From positions 50,558,401-50,622,400 of the forward strand of contig CM049317.1 in the NCBI GenBank assembly GCA_026874595.1: DNA of 64,000 nt. The letters run 5' to 3'. Both the position numbers and the translations under genes were made by a program. Below the pieces are notes generated by a model, which saw only the letters and a program-made list of their open reading frames with translations, ran no database searches and was not told the origin of the DNA. Source of the DNA: Sipunculus nudus (lineage: Eukaryota; Annelida; Sipuncula; Golfingiida; Sipunculidae). Positions 54,301 to 64,000 of the stretch are shown here, in pieces. Numbering within the stretch: position 1 is the first letter of the stretch; every line of letters begins with the position of its first letter.

Positions 54301-57300
54301 TGTAGTTAAACAACAGATCCACCTCATCGTGGCTGATTCCACCTCCCTGGTCTGAGAGCTGAAAATTATGACGTAAAAAAGTCAAACATCAGAACAAAGA
54401 TAAAATAATACTTTTAACATCAAACAAGTGTAAGTATTATCATTTCAGAAATATCTATATGGTAAGGCCAAAAAAATAAAAGGTATGGCTCTCAAGCACC
54501 ACACCCATCAATTTTAAACCTCCACATCAAAAATTTTTATTTTGATTTTCAATAGAAATTTACCAATTTTGTGCTGCAACGGCTCGGACATTTCTTTCAA
54601 GGAGATAAAATCATACAATTTCCTTTTTATGTAGGGCTTTTACTTTTTTAGCAAAATAAATCTGTTATTATCATGCTTTTCCCTAATCATTTGTCATTTT
54701 TTTCAAAACATACCTAAAATTTTAAAATAAAAAAAAAACGCCCGCCCACATTGATTTCTGAAAAAAAGTGCCCAAGAACCATACCTTTTTTATTTTGGCC
54801 TAATGTGTCAGTTTACTAGGACAGCCAGTTGAGTGGCGTGCCGATTGATTAAATCAATGATTGAGGATTTTCTTTCAAAATCAATTAAATCAATTGTATT
54901 TTTGTATAATCATTTAAAAACAATTATGTATGCACATGCGAAGAATCCTATCCTGTCAGAGACATATGAACAGAAAGTAACAAACAGCATCAAAACAGAA
55001 CCTAGCTTTGGCAGCCAACAACAGTCTAAAGACAAGTCGACCTTGGATGCAGGTGGACTGATGGTTTCATTATGAACACAGATGTACATGTCAGACTGTT
55101 AACTGGCCCTATAGGTTATATTTTAGGTACTAATAAACCACAGATTTCAAGGTAAAATAGAAAGTATGTTAGATTATCGATCAATAATCGACTATTGGTC
55201 ATTTTTATTTTTCAATCATTGATTATGATTTGAAAACTAATTCCTACCACTTGCCAGTTTGACCACAAATTTTAAAATTAAGTTATTTCTATGTGTTTCA
55301 TGGCAATTGGAAGTTTCTCTCAATGGGACTTTCATTTATGCATAAACATTTGGTATGATTCTGCATACAGTGTTTTGTTTTTTACAGGTCTGGACATAAC
55401 CCTTAAGGCTGATTTTCATCAGGGAAAACCTACAAGATTCTGGTTAAATTTACCCTCTTTTGGGGTTTTCTTAAGTTTTTAATTTCCAGCTGGGTGTAAA
55501 CCAAGTTCACACCTGTACATAAATAGTGGGGCTATATCATAAGGCCAGACTTTTTTAATTTTTTCGGTTTACAAACCCGCCGACCTCCGATATCCTCATT
55601 TCAGAAAAAAAAAATAAAATTGGCATTTTGACTTTTTTTTCCTTTTATATTGCGTCGCTGAATCCAACACGGTTGTTGACAAATGAAATGTTCAGTGACC
55701 GTGCGTATTTGATCACCTCAAACGTTAGAACTCTTATGATTGGCTAATAAGGTCACTTTCGTAATGACAGATGGACGGTTTAAGCCAATCACAATAGGGT
55801 ATCCTTGGGCCATAAATGCAATTGATTGGCTATCAAGTAGTCAAAAGATTCAGCAGGGAAATTGAGAATTCTTGGAGAGTTTTCAAAGTTCGTTTTCTGC
55901 ACTACAATACATTTTTAAACCAGCGTTTATGTCATATTTACCTCTTTAAACATATTTGTTTTAGATAGATGTGAATTAGAAAAGAAAATTAGTTTGGTTG
56001 CATAGCGGCTTTACCAGCTTGCCACTGTTAATAACTTGCTGGATATACAAACAAATTTACTTCTAAGACTAATTATTGCACTCAAAGTCAGACGCTATTT
56101 ATTACTGCAAATTGGCTAAGTTTCACAAGTTTACTCTTTAAAAATATTATAACTTGTCAAAAGTTAAAAACGTAGTCTTGAAATAATATACTGCATGAGG
56201 TCGTCATGTATTCTTTGAAAACTCCAGGAATTTTCAGGGTTTCTGCAGGATTTCCTAATATCTGTAGTGTTAGTGGCGCGGGTTTAAGTGAAGCGTAGGC
56301 TTTGCGGGTATTTTTAAAGTCAATACAAAAGCAAGCTAAAATGAAAGCCATTTAAAATGCAGAAACTTTGAAAGGATTCATTTAATTGTTCCAAACGGAT
56401 GTGATGGAAGCTTTGATGTGTATGGATGCCGCTAAAGCAATACAGGACTGACAGTGGCCAAGTGACGGCATATTAATTTAATTGAATACGGTACGTGCTG
56501 TCACGGCCGTGGTAAGAAATGCAGATCTTTATTAATAAATAAAGATTATTAATACTTTTTAAACTTTTGAAATAGTTGAATTATTCAATGTGATCTCCAA
56601 TGGAAACGTCACTTTATTAGCAGTTGTTGTATATTCAAATGTGATCTCCAATGGAAATGTCACTTTATTAGCAGTTGTATATTCAAAGGACTATCAAACA
56701 TGCGCAACACAAAAAAAAGGAAAGGTCATGGTCATGAATCAAACCACTCCGACTCCGAGTTCCATGTTGTTGACATTTGATAGTGTAAGAGGCGAATAAC
56801 TGCAAGTTGCATATTGTCATTGATATTGTCATTCACGACTGAAAAATAAAAATTGCAGTCTATCATGCTAGCAGTAAATATTTAGTTTTCTCTTTGCATA
56901 TATGACAAAAATATATTATTTTGTATTTGTATTAGTATTTGACTGGTCTTTAATTTGTAAATCTTTATAAGATAGGCAAGTCACTTGGCAGGGACAGTGA
57001 CTGAAGTTTTATTTCAGGTGTGTATGAAATCATATATAACTTGATAAGTTTTACTGTTTAAACTTTTTATTTGTCATTATTTTACCTTCGCTGACATTTG
57101 AATGGCTTGAAATAACATGGCACACGCATAATTCATGTGGAAAACTCAAGAGGATGATAATATTTTAATTTTTATATATTATTTTATACATTTTATATAG
57201 GTTTATATAGTGCCATTTAAAAATGAATTTTATAACCCAACTGTACAATACAGGATTCACGAAAACCAGTATCCATGTTTGTTCCATTTTTTTTTTCTTT

Positions 57301-60300
57301 TCCTACCTCCTACCTTTCACTTTTGTCAAACATGTTCGTAAACCAAAGAATTAAAAAAGTCTGGCCTAAATAGCTGGGCTATAATAACCTTAATGGTTAG
57401 GTCATGTTTGCAGTCTTATTATAATTACCTTAATGGTAAGGTCATGTTTGTAGTCTCAATTATTATTATCTAAATGGTAAGGTCATGTCTGCATTCTTAT
57501 TATAATAACCTTAATGATAAGGTCATGTTTGTAGTTTTTATTATAATTACCTTAATGGTAAGGTCATGTTTGTAGTCTTTATTATAATTACCTTGACAGT
57601 AAGATCATGTTTGCAGTTTTTTTTTTGTTATCTTAATGGTAAGGTCATGTTCGTAGTCTTTATTATAATTACCTTAATGGTAAGGTCATATTTGTAGTCT
57701 TTCTTATAATCACCTTGACAGTAAGGTAATGTTTGTAGTCTTTATTATAATTACCTTAATAGTAAGGTCATGTTTGCCTTTACAGATCATGACATGAAGC
57801 TTTGGCAACTCTTCAGGCGCTTTCTCTCCGTGGTGTTCAACAACAGCTCTCAACGAGTTCTATTACACATAAACAGACATAATTGGGAGACATTTAACTC
57901 ACAAAATGGTCTTACTTGTAAGCTGCTGCTAAACTTTAATCAGATCAGGAATTTTATATCAAGCAACACTGAGAATCTGAAGTAATATACAAACATTAAG
58001 GCAAGTCTTTCTGTGTACAACTGAACATACATGATTTGTAATTGTTCATATTATAAACATGATACTGTTTGGCCTGAGAGTCTTAACTTCTTATGATGAA
58101 GTTAAGTAGAAAAACTTTCACCAATGTCAAATCTACTTCATTCAAGAGATTCCTTGCTCTACTTAGGTTTTATATGCTGCATTATCTTTTTGCTTGACCA
58201 CTGCTTGCTTTAGAATGGTTTGCTGGGTTTCACAAGGCAGTGGGCTAAGGGCCAAGAAGTTTATCAGATCAATGAGAGTGGGGAATAATGAATGTCAAAC
58301 ATGGGCATTTCATCCAGCTCTCATTGTTTTAAAGGTGCCTGTTTTGAAAGTAAACACCTCACATTTATATTACTGAAGTGTTACATGAACTTTTCTTAAC
58401 AGGGATTACCTAATAAGCAAGAAATTATATAACTTTTACACAGAAGCTAGGTAAATAGCTGGCTTTAAAGGCATTTTTGACTGGTGGTGACACCCAGCAA
58501 ACCTTGCTAAATCAAGCAGTGGTTGGAGTAAGGAGAATGTAGCGTGTAACATCTGCGTATTAAATGTATAGATTTCTTAGAGATATAAAGAATGGAGAAA
58601 TCTGGCCTTGTGAAGCGTAATATACTGACCTTGAACAGCTCAAATAGGATGTGGTACAAATGGGACGGCGTGTAGGTTAACGTGATCTTGTTTTTGGGGT
58701 GTTCATGAGCTACAAAGATAAAGCAAACAGTTTATAGATGACAGTGACAATTTCTGGGTTCCAATAAATGTTGTTGATTTTAAGGTTTTAATTTAAATCT
58801 TAGGCCAAAAAAAATAAAAGGTATGGTTCTCAGGCACCGCCCGCATCAATTTTAACCCCCCGCATCAAACATTTTTATTTTGATTTTCATCATTCAAGAA
58901 GGTAAAATAATACAATTTCCAATCGATTTTCTTTGTTATGTAGTGCTTTTACCTGTTTAGCAAGAAGAAACCTGTCATTTACATGCTTTTCCCTGATCAT
59001 ATGAAATTTTATCGAAACATACAAAAAAAAGGTCCAAAATAAAATACCGCCCGCCCGCATTGATTTCTGAAAAAAAAGTGCCTGAGAACCATACCCTTTT
59101 ATTTTTTTGGCCTTATAAATTCATTTTTTTTCAGGTTTTTTTAATGATATAAATTTTTTTTTGAGAATTTTCACCACAGCCTCCTCTAAAAGTTCCATCT
59201 GCTGTTCAATCCTTGCACTTTTTTTACAAATCAAGTGTCCATGCACAATATCTTAAGAGATTTTTAAACAGGTTAAAGCATACCTTGTCCCTCTTGGTCT
59301 GCATAACCAGCCATTAGGGTGAAATTCAAGGCTTTTCATTTCAAGGAATTTTTAAAGCTGAATTCAATCAGTTTCAAGGCTTTGAAAAAAAAATAAGTTT
59401 TAAATATTCTCAAGTATTTAAGCTTGTGAGTACCAAGCTGCACCTCTATATAATACCATCTGTTAAAAACTAATAACTGATCGATGAAATGCAATTTAAA
59501 TCCTGCATCATTTAAACAGAAAGATTTTTTTTCAGCATATTTACCTGACAATGTTGATATGAGTAGCTTCCTTAATGCATAAACATATTTATTAAAACTC
59601 ATGTCTACATTAAGGTCACCTGGTTCCCGACATCAGTAAAACCAATATTTTCTAATGAATTTGAATATTAAATTTACTTTTTAATTTAAAAAATAGTTGT
59701 AAAACACATGTAATGACTTACGATTCTGACACTGATAAACCACGTTAGGAGCTGTCAAGTAGTACTGGTCACACAGAAACCTGGCATTTTCATAGGCATC
59801 TGTAACAAAACACTAATCTTTAGTCTAAATAAGACATCAGAGTGTTACAATCTTCCTATATCAGCAAGACTCTTGCTCCCTCCCAGAGACCTTACTCCAC
59901 AATGTCACCAGACCTGTTGTATTATTTAATATCACTTTGCCCTCTTTTACCCCTTCCACACAGCAAATACAAAACAGTTTCAAACCCTCTGAATGCAAAC
60001 AAAGGGTTCACACAGCAATTAACAGCTTATATATTCATCACAGAGGTGCAAGAAGAACTTTTCTTAACAGAAAATGCATACAGTTTGGTAATATGTACAG
60101 CAGAGCAAGCAAGAAATCACAAATGGCTTTAATGAACAGAAATGCTCTATATATGATACAGAATGTGTGATATAAAATGAATATGTAGCAGATGAAACAT
60201 ATCTGACCTTGAGCTATATCCAGGATATCACAGTATGGGTCTATACAGCCTATATGTCTGGGGTGGTTGTTCAGATTACTGCCAAAAAGCAATGCTGCAA

Positions 60301-62041
60301 AAAACATTTATGACATTAATATTGAGAAACAAAGTAAATGAATCACACAATTGCTGAAAGACCCACTGCAGATAATGATCAAGAAAATGATCAGGCAAAT
60401 GAATGAAAAATTTTAGTTGATATATTTGCCAGTAGGTGGCACCACTATATGCTATTATTACAGGGTACAACACCAAGTGATGCTAAATCTAATTTAATAT
60501 TACTATTTGTGACAATAATAATACCACAATTGCATTATCCATAACATTTTTTAAAGGTTGAGAATCTTTCTTGTATTTAAAGAATTGAGTTGATTATTTT
60601 ATGGAGATTAACCTTAAGTCAACTTCTGACAAGTCTGATATTTTGTAATTATTTTTTTTTACAATTCCAAATGATAACATTCAACAAAAGATTTTTCAGC
60701 TACTCATATAGTCATATTAAATGTTAGCACAAAGTCTGAAGTTAAGGTGCACAACAGTAGGGGGCGATACTCACTGTGCTGGTTGATAAGCATTCGTATA
60801 CTGATACGGGAGATGAGAAATCTGTCCAGAAAGTACTGAATCTGTCCCTCAATCGGTCCGTAATCCGACTCAAAGTTCTCCTTCATCTCTACAACACCCT
60901 GAAATAAAAAAAGTAGGAGGTATATGGAGTATTCTTACACTAAGTCTAGTTCAGCATCAAAATCAAACCTCTTCGATATGGGAAGTTAATCCAGTGAAAC
61001 TGTTTAAAGCTAATCGCATACATTTACAGTTTGTGGAGAGCTTTCTACATTGTAGAAGGAAATCTTCAAACAACATATATATAGACAGGATTTGATACTA
61101 CCTATCAAATTTATTTGTAAATTATCTTTAACAATGCAATGGACAATGTTACCATTGACAAATACTGAGCACTCCACACATGGCTTGTTACCAATATATA
61201 AGACCAGTAAAGGGTATCAAAGATATTTTTAATTTTCTCATTAGTATAAACACGCTAAATATTAACATGGGAAACAATCCCATTATCAAAATATTTCTTT
61301 TAAAACACACTGTATCACTGAATTAGGATTACTGGGGTAATATCATTTTTTAATTAAGAGAGACAATGGATCAAATGTTTTCAATAACACTATTCGAAGC
61401 AGACCAACCAGGATCAAGCACCCTTAAATTTATAATATAACAAGAGCACTGGAATGGTTAATAATACATCCGTCATATGTCTTTTGACCACTAACCACCC
61501 AGCTGAGAAACTGCATTGATAAATATTTCTAAGTTTCATGAAACTTCCATCAGATTTTTGTTGAGTCATGATGGTAACATCAAAGAAAGGGACCTCTGAC
61601 CTCATTAAATATGCATAGATTTTTGTGGGAATCAAACTTTGGTGAGACGTTACATTGGTTAATATATCTGTCGAGTTTCATCCAATCCATCAGAATAGCA
61701 GGGATACCACAAGTAGGTCTCTTGACCTCAACCTCGCTTAATACATGTGGATTGTGCCAAGTATCAAACCCATGTGTGATAATCTATTGGTAAACAGATG
61801 TGGTGACTTTCGTAAAAAAAAAAAAGTCACTCTTAACCCTGGCAAGTTAACGTGGCAACATGAAAAGTTAACCGATGGAATAATAGACTGATGGTTGGTA
61901 CACCATTACATGTCCCAATTTTGAGGAGTATATATAAATTACCAGCTTTGTATTAAGGATCCTGTATTAAAAGTTACCTGTGCCATGGTTTCAACAGTCG
62001 CGGCATGTCTGTTCCTGATTTTGATCAATGTTTCTGTGAAA
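51194..62041 (-). CDS. Pdk: Pyruvate dehydrogenase kinase, mitochondrial (partial, last 9 coding exons)
   Basis: Coding order on minus: 62041-61978, 60898-60775, 60294-60208, 59799-59722, 58709-58630, 57859-57755, 54358-54245, 53883-53770, 51391-51194. Together they make 964 nt, 321 residues, all phases consistent. PDK phosphorylates the E1-alpha subunit of pyruvate dehydrogenase in the mitochondrial matrix and so shuts the complex. Seen: the BCDHK/PDK N-terminal helical domain ([52 protein letters not shown]), then the GHKL ATP site with N-box ELFKNSLRA, G1 box DQGGGI, G2 box GYGYGLP and GT motif [17 protein letters not shown] and the DW near the C-terminus mark PDK rather than branched-chain kinase. 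The N-terminal exons (transit peptide, lipoyl-domain contacts) were not recognised before 64000. Introns carry MITEs and a hairpin element. Confidence 0.93.
51431..53345 (+). mobile_element. 1.9-kb hairpin-ended element (copy B) in the last PDK intron
   Basis: It shares with copy A the head (AACAAGGGACCTATGGGTCAC-like, then CTCAGCTGATG), body words such as GAGGAAGAGGTAAT, CATGGTTGGTTTATATGATTG and CCATTATGTTTGGGCCCATA, the (GGAC)n tract, and an identical 3' hairpin at 53310-53340. It is shorter and lacks the satellite insertion. It contains an internal poly(G) tract at about 52434-52455. It lies in the intron between the last two PDK exons, with its head about 40 bp upstream (in the PDK sense) of the last exon. 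Confidence 0.7.
53770..53883 (-). CDS. Pdk: PDK exon with G2 box and GT motif
   Basis: 38 codons in phase 0-0, [20 protein letters not shown] and onward to [10 protein letters not shown]. Acceptor CTTCTCTCTGCAG, donor CTGAAG|GTAAGG. The glycine-rich G2 loop and the SMEGYGTDA strand complete the ATP site. Confidence 0.92.
54245..54358 (-). CDS. Pdk: PDK exon with G1 box
   Basis: 38 codons in phase 0-0. [20 protein letters not shown] holds the Asp of the G1 box that contacts adenine. MYSTAPRP follows, then a Pro/Ser/Thr-rich lid segment ([12 protein letters not shown]) with a composition unusual for this loop. Acceptor ATAATTTTCAG, donor CATTG|GTAAGA. Confidence 0.92.
54466..54800. mobile_element. 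Harbinger-like MITE, copy 1
   Basis: 335 bp. Ends are GGCC(A)nTAAAA(A)GGTATGG, inverted, flanked by TAA on both sides (54463-54465, 54801-54803). A second copy in another PDK intron (58803-59112) is flanked by TTA. A 3-bp TWA duplication is the hallmark of PIF/Harbinger transposons. No transposase inside. Confidence 0.75.
55543..57366. mobile_element. 1.8-kb TAA-flanked Harbinger-like element
   Basis: Ends GGCCAGACTTTTTTAATT and its inverse extend for about 33 bp (through a GGTTTAC motif) and are flanked by TAA at 55540-55542 and 57367-57369. The interior has no long open frame and includes a ~51-bp tandem duplication (GTGATCTCCAATGGAAA at about 56590 and 56640). It is therefore a non-autonomous element. 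The 5' bases GGCC and the TWA duplication match the two smaller MITEs, though the rest of the TIR differs. Confidence 0.7.
57382..57779 (-). repeat. Pdk: ~41-bp minisatellite built on a PDK splice donor
   Basis: Ten units of 40-42 bp. GGTCATG (plus strand) recurs at 57400, 57440, 57481, 57521, 57562, 57603, 57643, 57683, 57724 (GGTAATG) and 57766. On the coding strand the unit runs AAACATGACCTTACCATTAAG followed by GTAATTATAATAAAGACTAC. The first unit is the real end of the N-box exon (KHDLTIK) and its donor. The others lie in the intron and repeat an AAG|GT donor-like site. The array starts 16 bp from the 1.8-kb Harbinger-like element. Confidence 0.85.
57755..57859 (-). CDS. Pdk: PDK exon with the N-box
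   Basis: 35 codons in phase 0-0, [20 protein letters not shown] followed by [15 protein letters not shown]. It supplies the N-box Asn that binds Mg-ATP. Acceptor ATGTGTAATAG is weak in pyrimidines. Donor ATTAAG|GTAATT is the first in a row of ten similar sites. Confidence 0.88.
58630..58709 (-). CDS. Pdk: PDK exon ending ELFK
   Basis: 80 nt, phase 1 to 0. [20 protein letters not shown] then LFELFK, matching the YVPSHLYHMLFELFK block of PDKs and carrying the N-box Glu. Acceptor TATCTTTGTAG, donor TTCAAG|GTCAGT. Confidence 0.92.
58803..59112. mobile_element. Harbinger-like MITE, copy 2
   Basis: 310 bp with ends GGCC(A)nTAAAAGG(G)TATGGTTCTC, inverted, flanked by TTA (58800-58802, 59113-59115). 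The interior matches copy 1 at 54466 (CCCGCATCAATTTTAA, TTTTTATTTTGATTTTCA, ATGCTTTTCCCT, CATTGATTTCTGAAAAAAA) but with indels. Confidence 0.75.
59722..59799 (-). CDS. Pdk: PDK exon [14 protein letters not shown]
   Basis: 78 nt in phase 1-1. It matches the DAYDMAKLLCDKYY block of PDKs, here with the sequence [12 protein letters not shown] after it. Acceptor TTTTGTTACAG, donor CAGAATC|GTAAGT. Confidence 0.9.
60208..60294 (-). CDS. Pdk: PDK exon [10 protein letters not shown]
   Basis: 87 nt in phase 1-1. [20 protein letters not shown], then CDILDIAQ. Matches the HPKHIGSIDPNC block. Acceptor ATGTTTTTTGCAG, donor CTCAAG|GTCAGA. Confidence 0.9.
60775..60898 (-). CDS. Pdk: PDK exon [11 protein letters not shown]
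   Basis: 124 nt, phase 0 to 1. [20 protein letters not shown], then [20 protein letters not shown] and H. This is the highly conserved helix that lines the interface to the ATP domain. Acceptor TTTTTTTATTTCAG, donor GCACA|GTGAGT. Confidence 0.93.
61978..62041 (-). CDS. Pdk: PDK exon [12 protein letters not shown] (most 5' seen)
   Basis: 64 nt, phase 2 to 0. [20 protein letters not shown], then Q. Acceptor TTTTTGTTTCAG, donor CACAG|GTAACT. The preceding exons, which would encode FLR(Q/K)ELPVRLANI-type sequence, were looked for up to 64000 and not recognised. Confidence 0.9.
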
Positions 62042-64000
62042 CTGAAACAAAAATGAAACAAAACTGAAAGTTACACAACAAAGATAAAACAATGGAGTCA
62101 TATATCACATGCAAAGGTGAATCAAGCAATGAGAAAAAAAAACAAACATTTAAAATGATGCATAGAAAATAAAAGATACAAGATTTATTCCATACCAATA
62201 GTTTCAGGATTTTGCCTTGTGAGAGATATCATTAGACATAGTGCTGATAAAAAAAGGGTTTTAAATGTATTAGTCTTTAGCTTTTATTATTATAATCATT
62301 AACACTTGCAATGAAGAAAAAGATAGTTTTGAAAGTTTATTCTGCGAGACATTTACTAAGTATTCATAAACTAGTATTTAATCAAATTTCAAAATATTTT
62401 TATGACAAATGTACATTAACAACTCACAATTTGCATGACTTTTAAAGAATTTTACAGGGCACCTAAACAATGGTTCAGATCACACTTATGCCATATTTTT
62501 ATGGAAACAAACAAGTATAAACGAGTTAGATGATAAGGCTAAATTTGTAAGAAAAGGTTTTATTAAAATATATTATAAAATGACAGCCATGCTTTATTGC
62601 ATGTGAGTTTGTAGGTGTGGCTTGATTTGTTTGAAGACAGAATCTGTATCACATGCGTATGATTGATGGAATTTAGGTACTCTCTGATGCCAGTACAAGG
62701 GGTATATCTAAACAGGTTACATGTAATCTGACATCGGCCAAGGACGTCGGAGATAATGACCTGATCAACTAAGCAAATACTGTCCTCAACCCAAAAATAA
62801 ACAGCCAAGAGATAGTAAACTCGTGAGAGTGAGCGTGATGCATAGCCCTGACGGAGATGATAAGAAATGGTACCATGGGAAGACACGTACGGTTGTAATG
62901 GTGTTATTGCACAAAAGACTATATCTAACATCTGGCATGTACATGTGACTGCATGGAACTAGTGGTGGGGGGGGGGGTTCATTAAAGGTGCCACTGACTC
63001 ACCTGTTTAAATACCAGAAATAAGGTAAAAAGTCCAAGGTAAAGTAAACATCCCTGACCTGAATTAAAGTATGATAGTAAAATAGTTATGAAGTTCAGTT
63101 ACCTGAAGCTAGTTACTCGATCGGAGGGGGGGGGGTACTGTAATACCCAGGAGAGGGTTTTTTTTTTCAACAAACATGTAACATGACTTAATTTAATTTA
63201 AAAATTTTATTTTTGTTCATTTTGTATTGAATTATCATAATTCTCTTTAAAGCATTTCCATTAAAACTTGTACTGTTAGAATTAATGCAGAATTTTATAC
63301 TGTCAATTATTGTCTTGATTAATCCAGATATTATACTGAACCTGATGTTATTCATCAGGAATTTTAACAAGTAGCATGCACAGTGAAACAAACACAAATA
63401 TCACATCGGTGTTGTCAGATGTGACATCATGTCTCTGTATCGACTGGTTTCAGATATATAATCATTGAACAAAAGAAAACAACCAGTCATCAATATAATC
63501 AATAAACTTGCACAACACTAACAGGTATTAATGATTTAACAGAGAGGATATAATGATTAACAGAAGAAATCAAAGGTAATTTGTTTTCAGGTTCCCCAGC
63601 AGGTGGCAGCACTGTATGGGCCAGCATCACTGCTTTAAATGTAGAGCTTTCAACCCTGACTTTGGGTGGCCTAGGTCTTTTTAAAGATCTATTGTATCTT
63701 AATATGGCCTATGGTGCAAAGATTAGCTGTATCCTCTTTTGATAAGCAGCCTACAGCAGATATTTGTGTTTTTTTTTATACCAACACAAAGAAATAAAAG
63801 CCTGCACACAGTAGAGTGAACAACAGTTAGTGCCTAAACCACTGAATGTCAAGTGTGTTTGGGTTGCTCCTTGCTCCATTATCAGTTCATGTCATATTTA
63901 GCACAGTTTTCTTATCAATGTACTTGGCATTTAGACTGACAAAAATAAATAAATAGAACAAAAAGGTACCAAAGTTCGGAAGTGACGCATGATTCTTATC
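62042..64000 (-). other. Pdk: PDK intron, no further exon recognised
   Basis: About 1.96 kb lie upstream of the first PDK exon seen. A 122-codon minus-strand frame at 62563-62931 has no PDK similarity and no splice context. Poly(G) tracts lie at about 62967 and 63126. The region is most simply a long intron whose 5' exons fall outside the window. Confidence 0.45.

Noticed and set aside
57770-57985. 71-codon plus-strand open frame
   Set aside because: It is the antisense of the PDK N-box exon and its intron.
54359-58629. Apparent loss of the PDK N-box exon
   Set aside because: At first no NAMRA-like exon was seen between the ELFK and G1-box exons. It is present at 57755-57859 with the diverged sequence [11 protein letters not shown], partly inside the minisatellite.
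62563-62931. 122-codon minus-strand frame as an upstream PDK exon
   Set aside because: It has no PDK similarity, and its length and phase do not fit the expected preceding exon.

Overview
The window is nuclear DNA of an animal. It is AT-rich, full of microsatellites, poly(G)/poly(C) tracts and transposon relics, and its genes have long introns with GT-AG junctions. The repeat families (tandem-repeat elements ending in hairpins, tRNA-derived SINEs, (TA)n arrays) and the diverged sulfotransferases suggest a lophotrochozoan, most likely a mollusc. That is an inference from the sequence alone.

Three protein-coding genes can be read. (1) A complete four-exon gene on + (10500-24695; 472 aa) encodes a type II membrane carbohydrate sulfotransferase of the CHST1/3-like (Gal/GlcNAc/GalNAc 6-O-sulfotransferase) group. 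(2) A complete four-exon gene on + (30782-33789; 437 aa) encodes a second type II sulfotransferase, of the other Golgi family (HNK-1/chondroitin/dermatan type, CHST8-14-like). (3) The last nine coding exons of a pyruvate dehydrogenase kinase gene lie on - (62041 down to 51194; 321 residues). Its N-terminal exons are not recognised here and probably lie past 64000. Exon phases sum correctly across every junction of all three genes. Genes 1 and 2 both modify glycans with PAPS in the Golgi. PDK is an unrelated mitochondrial enzyme.

Layout: 1-10 kb is gene-poor, with SINE copies, a hAT-like MITE and other dispersed repeats. 10-24.7 kb is gene 1, whose 11.4 kb first intron holds a LINE fragment and a 3.9 kb TIR element with a decayed spliced gene. 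24.7-30.7 kb is intergenic, with a second LINE relic and a CpG-rich patch before gene 2. 34-38 kb holds foldback MITEs and a TCGTA-rich patch. 38-44.1 kb is a nested stack of three repeats. 44.7-47.0 kb is a 328-bp tandem array organised as 658-bp dimers. 47.1-51.2 kb is probably the PDK 3' UTR. 51.2-62.0 kb is PDK, with TWA-flanked Harbinger-like MITEs and a hairpin-ended element in its introns.

The most unusual points are these. A ~41-bp minisatellite appears to be an amplified copy of the PDK N-box exon's 3' end plus its splice donor, giving about ten donor-like sites in a row. A group of elements shares one architecture (a 5' hairpin, usually internal repeats, a 12-14 bp 3' hairpin with a 3-nt loop, then A-rich sequence), and one sits inside another with an 'empty site' paralogue in the same window. 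A 3.9 kb TA-flanked element has palindromic GGGTTC/GAACCC subterminal repeats. Gene 1 has a 3 x 10-residue repeat in its stem.
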